Assembly (NCBI GenBank): GCA_027489375.1 | Contig: JAIXZW010000004.1 | Coordinates: 62,001 to 126,000, forward strand | Direction: 5' to 3' | Length of the DNA stretch: 64,000 nt | Source: Paracoccaceae bacterium | Lineage (GTDB): Bacteria > Pseudomonadota > Alphaproteobacteria > Rhodobacterales > Rhodobacteraceae | Shown here: one piece after another, positions 37,473 to 45,309 of the stretch | Numbering within the stretch: the stretch's first letter is position 1 | Layout: the number at the start of each line of letters is the position of its first letter | Made by a program: the position numbers and the translations under genes | Notes under the pieces: generated by a model | The model's input: only the letters and a program-made list of their open reading frames with translations | The model's database searches: none | Told to the model about the DNA's origin: nothing

Positions 37473-40400
37473 TCTGCTTCACTCCGTCCTTGTCAAAAAA
37501 GACCGGATCGACGACCCGCGCCTTCAGCGTGCCTTTGACACCGTTCTTGAACGTGCCGAACTCGACGACCTCGCCCATCCGCTTGGGACCATGCTTCAGA
37601 AGCCCCATCGCGATCCCCTTCTTCAACGTCGGCGAGAAGTAGGTCGAGGTGATGCGCCCCTGCACATTGCGCTGCCCGTTGGCGTTCACTCCGGCATCGA
37701 CCACATAGGCCCCGTCCGGAATGACCGACCCGTCGAGCGCCTCGAAGCCCACCAGCTTCCAGCGGTCGGGGCTGGCAAGGTGGTTGCGCATCTGCCCGCG
37801 CTTGCCAAGGAAGTCTTCCTTCTTCTTGGAAATCGCCCAGTCAAGGTTCAGGTCCTGCGGAATGACCGTGCCGTCGGTTTCGTCGCCGATCATGATGAAG
37901 CCCTTCTCGGCCCGCATGATGTGCAACGCTTCCGTGCCGTAAGGCATCGCCCCGAACTCCGCCCCCGCTTTGTGGCAAGCCTCCCAGAACGCAAGGCCGA
38001 GCGAGGCCGGAACCGCGATTTCATAGGACAACTCGCCCGAGAACGAGATGCGGTAGACCCGAACGGGGAACCCGCCCAGCGTGCCATCCGCCCATTGCAT
38101 GAAGGGCAGCGCCTCTTTCGAGACATCCATCCCACCAAGCTTCTCCAAAAGCTTGCGCGCATTGGGGCCGACGACCGCGACTTGGGCATATTGCTCGGTC
38201 ACGTTGGCGGTATAGACCTTCCAGTCCCACCATTCGCATTGCAGCCAGTCTTCCATCCACGCATGGATGCGATCCGCCCCGCCCGAGGTGGTGTGGCAGA
38301 GCCACGTCTCCTCGTCGATCCGCGCAACCACACCGTCATCCGACAGGAAGCCCTGCTCGTTGCACATCAGGCCATAGCGGCACTTGCCGACCGGCAGCGA
38401 GGACATCACGCCCGTGTAGAGCATGTCGAGGAAACGCCCCGCATCCGGCCCCTTGACGATGATCTTGCCAAGGGTCGAGGCATCGAGCAGCCCAAGCTTC
38501 TCGCGGGTGTTGATCACCTCGCGGTGCACCGCCTGCTCATGCGTCTCGCCCGTGCGCGGGAAGGTATAGGGACGCCGCCACAGACCGACAGGCTCCATAT
38601 AGGCACCCGCCTTCTCGTGCCAGCCATGCATCGGCGTCCGGCGCAGCGGCTGGAAAATCTCCCCCCGCGCTTCGCCCGCCAGAGCGCCCAGCGTCACAGG
38701 CGTATAGGGCGGACGGAAGGTCGTGGTGCCGACCTGCGGGATATCCTCGTTCAACGCGCCAGCAAGGATCGCCAAGCCGTTGATGTTGGACAGTTTCCCC
38801 TGATCCGTCGCCATGCCGAGCGTGGTGTAGCGCTTGGTGTGTTCGACCGACTCGTAGCCTTCGCGCGCCGCAAGCTGGACGTCCGAAACCTTCACGTCGT
38901 TCTGGTAGTCGAGCCACATCTTGGCCTTCAGCGCAGGCGTTGCCCCCTGCGGCATGATCCAGACCGCTTCCATCGGCGCTTCCACGACCGTGGCCGCCTC
39001 CGGCACCTTGCCCGCCTTGGCCTTGATCCCCAAAGCCTCCAGCGCGGCCCGCGCCGCGGCATCGGCATCGGCCAAGGCCGCCGCCGTGGTCATCGCGCCA
39101 TTGGCGATGCCCGCCGCATAGACCATCGCGCCGCCGTCATGGTTCAGCGGCGGACGCGCCGCGTCGGGGCGGAAATGGGCATTGGTCGTGTCCCACGTCA
39201 GCTTGCCGCCGCAATGGCTCCACAGGTGGACGACCGGAGACCAGCCGCCCGACATGGCAACCGCGTCGCAGGCGATCTCGTCGATCACCGCGCCCTCGCC
39301 CGCCTGCAGGCAGATCGACACACCCGTCACCCGCTTGCCGCCCAGCACCTTGGCCACGCCGCGCCCCGCTTCGATGCGGATGCCCAAGGCCCGCGCCTTG
39401 GCAGGCAACTCGCCCGTCACATTGGTCCGCGCGTCGATGATCGCCGGAACCGACAGCCCCGCCTCCTTCAGCGCAATCGCGGTGCGATAGGCGTCGTCGT
39501 TGTTCGTCACGACAACCGTGCGATCCCCCGGCGACACCGCAAAGTTCACCACATAATCGCGCACCGAAGCCGCCAGCATCACGCCCGGCAGGTCGTTGCC
39601 CGCGAATGACAGCGGCCGCTCGATCGCGCCCGTCGCCGTCAGGATCTTGCCCGCACGGATGCGCCACAGACGGTGCTTCGGACGCCCGTCACCGGGGGTG
39701 TGGTCCGCGACCTTCTCGTCGGCCAGCACATAGCCGTGGTCATAGACCCCCGCGCCCATCGTCCGCGCCTTGACGGTCACGTTCGACATGGACCCAAGCT
39801 CGGCCAGCGCCGCCGCCACGAAATCATCCGCAGGCTTGCCGTCGATCACCTCGCCATCGACGACCGCACGGCCCCCGAATTGTGCGGTCTGCTCCAGCAC
39901 GATCACCCGCGCTCCGGCACGGCCCGCGACCAGCGCCGCCTGCAAACCGGCCACGCCGCCACCGACGACCAGCAGGTCGCAAAAGGCATAGGCCTGCTCG
40001 TAACGGTCCGCATCACGGTCCTTGGGTGCCGCACCAAGCCCCGCCGACTGGCGGATGATCGGCTCGAACACGTGCTTCCAGAAGGGACGCGGATGGATGA
40101 AGGTCTTGTAATAGAACCCGGCGGGCAGGAAGCGGGCGACATAGTTGTTCACCACGCCCACATCGAATTCAAGGCTCGGCCAGTGGTTCTGGCTGGTCGC
40201 CTCAAGCCCCTCGAACAGCTCGGTCGTGGTGACGCGCTGGTTCGGCTCGAACCGCCCGCCTTTGCCAAGGTTGACCAGCGCGTTCGGCTCTTCCGGCCCT
40301 GCGGCCACGATGCCGCGCGGACGGTGATATTTGAACGAACGCCCCACCAGCATCTGGTCGTTGGCCAGCAAAGCTGCGGCCAGCGTGTCGCCCTTGTAAC

Positions 40401-40485
40401 CCTTCAACCGCTTGCCGTTGAAAGAGAATTCCTGTGATGCAGCCCGGTCGATCAACCGGCCGCCCTTTGCAAGACGGGTGCTCAT
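37465..40485 (-). CDS. soxA: Sarcosine oxidase subunit alpha
   Basis: A 1006-residue subunit. The N-terminal ~100 residues (FNGKRLKGYKGDTLAAALLA, RSFKYHRPRG) form the ferredoxin-like domain. A Rossmann NAD-binding region follows (LLVVGGGVAGLQAALVAGRA, ARVIVLEQ). The C-terminal ~390 residues are a GcvT-type tetrahydrofolate domain (REVINTREKLGLLDASTLGK, EWWDWKVYTANVTEQYAQVA). The complex oxidises sarcosine to glycine, peroxide and, with folate, 5,10-methylene-THF. It overlaps soxD by 4 bases and soxG by 8. Confidence 0.97.
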   Translation of the reverse strand: MSTRLAKGGRLIDRAASQEFSFNGKRLKGYKGDTLAAALLANDQMLVGRSFKYHRPRGIVAAGPEEPNALVNLGKGGRFEPNQRVTTTELFEGLEATSQNHWPSLEFDVGVVNNYVARFLPAGFYYKTFIHPRPFWKHVFEPIIRQSAGLGAAPKDRDADRYEQAYAFCDLLVVGGGVAGLQAALVAGRAGARVIVLEQTAQFGGRAVVDGEVIDGKPADDFVAAALAELGSMSNVTVKARTMGAGVYDHGYVLADEKVADHTPGDGRPKHRLWRIRAGKILTATGAIERPLSFAGNDLPGVMLAASVRDYVVNFAVSPGDRTVVVTNNDDAYRTAIALKEAGLSVPAIIDARTNVTGELPAKARALGIRIEAGRGVAKVLGGKRVTGVSICLQAGEGAVIDEIACDAVAMSGGWSPVVHLWSHCGGKLTWDTTNAHFRPDAARPPLNHDGGAMVYAAGIANGAMTTAAALADADAAARAALEALGIKAKAGKVPEAATVVEAPMEAVWIMPQGATPALKAKMWLDYQNDVKVSDVQLAAREGYESVEHTKRYTTLGMATDQGKLSNINGLAILAGALNEDIPQVGTTTFRPPYTPVTLGALAGEARGEIFQPLRRTPMHGWHEKAGAYMEPVGLWRRPYTFPRTGETHEQAVHREVINTREKLGLLDASTLGKIIVKGPDAGRFLDMLYTGVMSSLPVGKCRYGLMCNEQGFLSDDGVVARIDEETWLCHTTSGGADRIHAWMEDWLQCEWWDWKVYTANVTEQYAQVAVVGPNARKLLEKLGGMDVSKEALPFMQWADGTLGGFPVRVYRISFSGELSYEIAVPASLGLAFWEACHKAGAEFGAMPYGTEALHIMRAEKGFIMIGDETDGTVIPQDLNLDWAISKKKEDFLGKRGQMRNHLASPDRWKLVGFEALDGSVIPDGAYVVDAGVNANGQRNVQGRITSTYFSPTLKKGIAMGLLKHGPKRMGEVVEFGTFKNGVKGTLKARVVDPVFFDKDGVKQNV

Positions 40486-40805
40486 TTGTAGCCCTTCCAG
40501 TCAGGCCGCTTGGCCTTGATCTTCGCCACCAGATCGGCAGGCGGTTCCGAGGTTTGCGCAGGATAGGTGCCGAACACCTCGAGCGTCGCGGTGCAACGCG
40601 CGGCAAGGAACCACTTCCCGCAGCCATAGACATGGCGCCAGCGTTCGAAATGCACGCCCTTGGGGTTCTTGCGGGCGAACATGTAGCTTTCGAACTCTTC
40701 GTCCGTCGAACCCGGCCCGAAACGCTTGAGATGCGCCTCGTAACCCGGCGAAAGCTCCGTCTCCTCGGCCTTCACGCCGCAATAGGGACATTCAAGAATG
40801 AGCAT
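40482..40805 (-). CDS. soxD: Sarcosine oxidase subunit delta
   Basis: A 107-residue zinc-binding delta subunit. It begins MLILECPYCG; the C-x2-C pair, a downstream His and the Cys in YGCGKWF supply the usual zinc ligands. The family sequence GPGSTDEEFESYMFARKNPKG is clear. ATG 40805 gives the canonical start. It lies between soxB and soxA, overlapping the soxA start by 4 bases. Confidence 0.96.
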   Translation of the reverse strand: MLILECPYCGVKAEETELSPGYEAHLKRFGPGSTDEEFESYMFARKNPKGVHFERWRHVYGCGKWFLAARCTATLEVFGTYPAQTSEPPADLVAKIKAKRPDWKGYK

Positions 40806-40865
40806 GGTCGCGCTCCATTTCCGCGGCGCTGCCGCAAACATTTCCGAAAGTTTCGATCCGGCCCA

Positions 40866-42113
40866 TCAGTGTGCCACCCCTGCCGCCACCGACTCGTCGA
40901 TGAACTGGCCTTCCTTGAAGCGCCACATGCTGAAATCGGCCGCCAACGGCCCCGGCTCACCCTTCGCCATCAGCTCGGCCATCGCCCAGCCCGAACCGGG
41001 GATCGCCTTGAACCCGCCCGTGCCCCAGCCGCAGTTCATGAAGCAGTTGCCCAGCGGCGTTTTCGAGATGATGGGCGAACGGTCCCCCGTCATGTCCACG
41101 ATCCCGCCCCACTGGCGCAGCATCTTCAAACGGCTGATCATCGGGAAGGTCTCGACCAGCGCGCGCAGCGTTTCCTCGATATGGTGGAAGCTGCCGCGCT
41201 GGGTAAAGTTGTTGAACCCGTCGGTCCCGCCGCCGATCACCATCTCGCCCTTGTCGGATTGCGACATGTAGCCGTGCACGGTGTTGGCCATCACGACCAC
41301 ATCCATGCAGGGCTTGATCGGCTCGGACACCAGCGCCTGCAAGGCCACCGCTTCGACCGGCAGACGGAAGCCCGCCATATCGGCAACCTGCCCCGAATGG
41401 CCCGCGACGACGATGCCCAGCTTCTTGCAGCCGATATAGCCCTTCGAGGTCTCGACGCCCTTCACGACGCCGCCTTCCGACCGCACGCCCTTCACTTCGC
41501 ATTGCTGGATGATGTCCATCCCCATCGCGCTGCAAGCCCGCGCATAGCCCCATGCGACAGCGTCATGCCGCGCGGTGCCGCCGCGTGCCTGATAAAGCGC
41601 GCCCAGAACCGGATAACGCGGCCCGTCGATGTTGATGATCGGCACCAGCTCCTTCACGCGGGCAGGCTCGATCCACTCGGTCGCCACGCCTTGCAGCGCG
41701 TTGGCATGCACCGTGCGCAGATAGCCGCGCACCTCGTGATGCGTCTGCGCCAGCATCAGCAGACCACGCGGGCTGAACATCACGTTGTAGTTCAGGTCCT
41801 GGCTCAGCGTCTCATAAAGGCTCCGCGCCTTTTCATAGATCGCCGCCGACGGGTCCTGCAGATAGTTCGACCGGATGATCGTGGTGTTGCGGCCCGTGTT
41901 GCCGCCGCCCAGCCAGCCCTTTTCGATGATCGCCACATTGGTGATCCCGAAATTCTTGCCAAGGTAATAGGCCGTGGCAAGCCCGTGCCCGCCCGCACCC
42001 ACGATGATGGCGTCATACTCTTTCTTCGGCTCGGGGCTGCGCCAAGCCCGCTCCCAGCCGGTGTGATAGCGCAACGCCTCTCGGGCGATTGCAAAGACGG
42101 AATAGCGTTTCAT
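40866..42113 (-). CDS. soxB: Sarcosine oxidase subunit beta
   Basis: A 415-residue FAD-dependent oxidase subunit that carries the sarcosine-oxidising FAD and the covalent FMN. The FAD-binding fingerprint is IIVGAGGHGLATAYYLG near residue 36. His183 (in GGTARHDAVAWG) aligns with the His that covalently binds FMN in characterised enzymes (His173 of the Corynebacterium protein, from memory). C-terminal family motifs NCGWGTGGFKAIPGSGWAMA are intact. It is the first gene of the operon, 60 bp before soxD; its promoter should lie in the 231-bp gap shared with ccmI. Confidence 0.97.
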   Translation of the reverse strand: MKRYSVFAIAREALRYHTGWERAWRSPEPKKEYDAIIVGAGGHGLATAYYLGKNFGITNVAIIEKGWLGGGNTGRNTTIIRSNYLQDPSAAIYEKARSLYETLSQDLNYNVMFSPRGLLMLAQTHHEVRGYLRTVHANALQGVATEWIEPARVKELVPIINIDGPRYPVLGALYQARGGTARHDAVAWGYARACSAMGMDIIQQCEVKGVRSEGGVVKGVETSKGYIGCKKLGIVVAGHSGQVADMAGFRLPVEAVALQALVSEPIKPCMDVVVMANTVHGYMSQSDKGEMVIGGGTDGFNNFTQRGSFHHIEETLRALVETFPMISRLKMLRQWGGIVDMTGDRSPIISKTPLGNCFMNCGWGTGGFKAIPGSGWAMAELMAKGEPGPLAADFSMWRFKEGQFIDESVAAGVAH

Positions 42114-42344
42114 GGTCAAACTCCGATGGCGCAAACCTTGGCGCTTCTTTTGTCCCGGCTGAGGGGAATGGACCATCCCTGCAAGCGGCGCAAACGGGAA
42201 TTTTGCGACACGCTCCGCGACAAAGCGCAGCGCGGGCCGCCTTTCGCCTCACTTTCCCGTTTCTTCCGCTTTTGCCCCCTGCCGGAAAGCATTACATGGG
42301 CAGGCGCAGCCCCAGCGGGCGCAGGACAGGGAACGGGACCGCCT

Positions 42345-43562
42345 ATGGAAAACTGGCAATTCTGGCTCGCCGCAGGGGCGCTGGTCATCGCCGTGGCCGC
42401 AAGCCTCTTGCGCGCCATGTCCCGCGCCACGGGCGATGTCGCCCCCGCCGCCTCCTACGACCTGCAAGTCTACCGCGACCAACTGGCCGAGGTGGAGCGT
42501 GACCTGTCCCGTGGCACCATCGCGCCCGAAGAAGCCGCCCGCCTCAGGACCGAAATCTCCCGCCGCCTGCTCGACGCCGACCGTCAGACGCGGGGGACCG
42601 CACCCGCCCCCGCCCGCACCGCCCGGACGGCGGCACTGGTCCTCACCCTGCCCGTCCTCGCCGCCTCGTGGCTGCTTTACGACCGCCTCGGCACCCCCGG
42701 CTACCCCGACCTGCCCCTGTCCGAACGCCTCGCCATGTCCGACGAGATGCGCGCCAACCGCCCCCCGCAGGCCGAGATGGAGGCGAAAGCCCCGAAACCA
42801 GACGCCGCCCCCGTCGACCCCGCCTTCGCCAAGCTGATGGACGAACTCCGCGCCGCGATGAAATCGCGCCCCGACGACCGGCAGGGTCTCGAACTCCTCG
42901 CCGCCAACGAAGCCCGCCTCGGCAACCTCTCCGCCTCCCGCGAGGCGATGGAGAAGCTGATTGCCGTCAAAGGCAAGGACGCCACCGCCGAAGACCACGC
43001 CGCCTTGGGCGAGGTGATGGTCATGGCCGCAGGCGGCCTTGTGTCGGCCGAGGCCGAGGCCGCTTTCGGCACCGCCCTCACCCTCGACGCGACGAACCCC
43101 ACCGCCCGCTACTACTACGGCCTGATGGCAGCGCAGGTCGGCCGCTTCGACCGCACCTTCGAACTCTGGCGCCCGCTCCTCGACGGCCCCGCCGACGCCC
43201 CGTGGATGGCCCCCGTCCGCGCCCAGATCGAGGATGTCGCCATGCGCGCCGGCATCAACTTCACCCTGCCCCCCGCCGCGGGCAAAGGGCCGGATGCCGA
43301 AGCCGTCGCCGCCGCTGGCGAAATGTCCGCCACCGACCGCCAGTCGATGATCGAAGGCATGGTCGCCCAACTCGGCGACCGCCTCGCAACCGAAGGCGGC
43401 CCCGTCGAGGATTGGGCCAAGCTCATCACCTCGCTCGGCGTCCTGAACCGCAAGGACGAGGCGCAGAAGATCTACACCGAGGCGCTGGCGAAATTCGAAG
43501 GCCGCCCCTCCGAACAAGGCTTCCTGAAAGAGGCTGCGCTGAACGCGGGCCTCACCCCATGA
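42345..43562 (+). CDS. ccmI: Cytochrome c biogenesis protein CcmI
   Basis: A 405-residue apocytochrome c chaperone. Two N-terminal helices ([19 protein letters not shown] and [18 protein letters not shown]) flank a basic coiled-coil cytoplasmic loop ([20 protein letters not shown]). A periplasmic TPR region follows, with [20 protein letters not shown] and [17 protein letters not shown]. CcmI holds apocytochrome c for the CcmFH ligase. ATG 42345 follows an AGGGAA-type site. It is far from ccmABCDG, and its stop overlaps the ruvX start (ATGA). Confidence 0.93.
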   Translation: MENWQFWLAAGALVIAVAASLLRAMSRATGDVAPAASYDLQVYRDQLAEVERDLSRGTIAPEEAARLRTEISRRLLDADRQTRGTAPAPARTARTAALVLTLPVLAASWLLYDRLGTPGYPDLPLSERLAMSDEMRANRPPQAEMEAKAPKPDAAPVDPAFAKLMDELRAAMKSRPDDRQGLELLAANEARLGNLSASREAMEKLIAVKGKDATAEDHAALGEVMVMAAGGLVSAEAEAAFGTALTLDATNPTARYYYGLMAAQVGRFDRTFELWRPLLDGPADAPWMAPVRAQIEDVAMRAGINFTLPPAAGKGPDAEAVAAAGEMSATDRQSMIEGMVAQLGDRLATEGGPVEDWAKLITSLGVLNRKDEAQKIYTEALAKFEGRPSEQGFLKEAALNAGLTP

Positions 43563-44050
43563 TCCACGAAACCCTCGACAGCTTCGCAGCATGCCTTCCG
43601 CCCAACCGCGCCATCGCGGGGCTGGACTTCGGCGACAAGACCATCGGCGTCGCCCTCTCCGACCTCCGCCGCTCCGTCGCCACACCCATCGAGGTGATCC
43701 GCCGCGTCAAATTCACCCTCGACGCCGCAGCCCTGCTCGACCTCTGCGCCAAGCGCGGGGTGCATGGCCTCATCCTCGGCCTGCCGCTCAACATGGACGG
43801 CTCCGAAGGCCCGCGCGTCCAGGCCACCCGCGCCTTCGCCCGCAACCTGACCCGCCTGACCGACCTTCCCATCACCTATTGGGACGAGCGTCTCTCCACC
43901 GTTGCGGCAGAAAGGGCACTGCTCGAGGCGGATACGTCGCGAAAGCGTCGGAAAGAGGTGATCGACCAGGTCGCCGCAGGCTATATCCTGCAAGGAGCCT
44001 TGGACCGTCTCGGCCACATGGCCAGAATGGAGCAGCCCCGTGAAGGATGA
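43559..44050 (+). CDS. ruvX: Holliday junction resolvase-like protein RuvX/YqgF
   Basis: A 163-residue RNase H-fold nuclease. It has [18 protein letters not shown] with the catalytic Asp, [16 protein letters not shown], and the C-terminal [16 protein letters not shown] plus [18 protein letters not shown], both with family acidic residues. Homologues act in 16S rRNA 5' end processing and/or recombination. It is translationally coupled to ccmI (4-base overlap) and overlaps the DUF1289 gene by 11 bases. Confidence 0.95.
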   Translation: MIHETLDSFAACLPPNRAIAGLDFGDKTIGVALSDLRRSVATPIEVIRRVKFTLDAAALLDLCAKRGVHGLILGLPLNMDGSEGPRVQATRAFARNLTRLTDLPITYWDERLSTVAAERALLEADTSRKRRKEVIDQVAAGYILQGALDRLGHMARMEQPREG

Positions 44051-44267
44051 TGTCTGGAAGCGCGACGAGGTCGAGTCGCCCTGCATCAAACTCTGCACCG
44101 TCCACCCGACCGAACGCATCTGCGTCGGCTGCTACCGCACGATCGACGAAATCTCGCAATGGTCGCGCATGTCGACCGAACAGCGCCGCAGCGTCATGGC
44201 CGAACTGCCCACCCGCGCCCCCCGCCTTGCCAAGCGCCGCGGTGGCCGCATGGGGCGGCTGGGCTGA
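44040..44267 (+). CDS. DUF1289 domain-containing protein
   Basis: A 75-residue protein with the four-cysteine DUF1289 pattern ([31 protein letters not shown]) interrupted by no gaps, likely a zinc or Fe-S knuckle. The C-terminus is Arg-rich. It starts at a GTG overlapping the end of ruvX by 11 bases, with GGAG 8 bases before it, so it is the third gene of ccmI-ruvX-DUF1289. Function unknown. Confidence 0.9.
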   Translation: MKDDVWKRDEVESPCIKLCTVHPTERICVGCYRTIDEISQWSRMSTEQRRSVMAELPTRAPRLAKRRGGRMGRLG

Positions 44268-44376
44268 TGTCCGACGTCTGGCGTCTGACGTCTGACGCCC
44301 GATAGGGGCACCGCCCGCACCGCCCGCACCGCCACCGACCACCGAAGCCCGGGGTCGGCGCGCCACGGCGGAACCC

Positions 44377-45258
44377 TCACCCCGCCAGCCGCAAATCCTC
44401 CTCCACCGGCAGCGCCAGCCGCACCGCCCGCATCCCGCGCATCTGGCCCAGCCGTCCCTCGGCCAGCGGCCGCCCGTCGCGCCCGCGCAGCACCAGTCGC
44501 GCCAGCGTCGCCTCGCCCAAGGGCAGCACCTCGCCAACCTGCAACCCCATCACCCGCGACAGGGGCAGGGTCAGCCGCACCAGTTCCGCCTCCATCAACG
44601 CCGCGACCGCCTCCACCTGCCGCGCAAAGGCGGCGCGAAAGGCGGCATCGTCGAAAGGCGCGGCCTCGGCCACCCGCACCCGCGCCGTCGCGGGCAGGGC
44701 AAGCAGGACCGCCCCCGTCACCGCCCCGCGCATCAGGCTCACCTCCGCCCGCAGGACGCGAAAACCCGTATCCTCCAGAAGCAGCGCAAGGGGCCGCGCC
44801 TCCTCAAGGAAACTTGCGTAGTGCCAGCCGGTTGCCCAATCGGCCTCCTCCTGCCCCGCCAGGGCCTCAGCCAGTCCGGCAAGGGCGGCATCCAGCATCG
44901 GGGCCACCATCGCCGCATCCGTCCGCGTGGGCCGCCGCTCGCCCGCGTCCGCCGCCACGCGCCCCGTGGTCAGCATGGCGACCAGCCCCGCCAGCACCGC
45001 AGGCTCCATCGCAAGCAGCCCCAACCCCTCGTGTCCGGTGTCGAGTACCGCCAGCAGCGACCGCTCCGCAGGCATCTCGACCAGTTCGGCCAGCGACACC
45101 CGCATGTCCCGCATCTCCGCCACCTCGAGCGGCACGCCCACCTCGTCCCGCGCCGCCCGTGCCAGCGCCAGCCGCCACGCCCGCTCCGCGCCCAAGGCCG
45201 CGGCCTGCCCGCCCTGTGCCGACCGCTCCGCCCCCATCTTCCGCCGCAAGACATCCAT
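44377..45258 (-). CDS. FliM/SpoA-family flagellar motor switch-like protein
   Basis: A 293-residue FliM-like protein. It begins with the FliM-type lead MDVLRRKMGAERSAQ and has a CheC-like middle domain. It ends in a SpoA/FliN-type domain (RLTLPLSRVMGLQVGEVLPL then RLVLRGRDGRPLAEGRLGQM). ATG 45258 is chosen because AGGAGGG lies 7 bases upstream. It is the terminal gene of the histidine-kinase cluster (51 bp after it), away from other flagellar genes, so the link to the motor may be a signalling one. The N-terminal CheY-binding motif of classical FliM is not obvious. Confidence 0.8.
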   Translation of the reverse strand: MDVLRRKMGAERSAQGGQAAALGAERAWRLALARAARDEVGVPLEVAEMRDMRVSLAELVEMPAERSLLAVLDTGHEGLGLLAMEPAVLAGLVAMLTTGRVAADAGERRPTRTDAAMVAPMLDAALAGLAEALAGQEEADWATGWHYASFLEEARPLALLLEDTGFRVLRAEVSLMRGAVTGAVLLALPATARVRVAEAAPFDDAAFRAAFARQVEAVAALMEAELVRLTLPLSRVMGLQVGEVLPLGEATLARLVLRGRDGRPLAEGRLGQMRGMRAVRLALPVEEDLRLAG

Positions 45259-45309
45259 CGCCAGCCCTCCTGCCCCGGCCAGCATCACCCCGCAACGGTT
45301 CAGAAATCC

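Noticed and set aside
40434-42344. Long plus-strand N-terminal extension reading into ccmI
   Set aside because: It runs antisense through soxD and soxB. CcmI has its own start at 42345 that begins with its first membrane helix.
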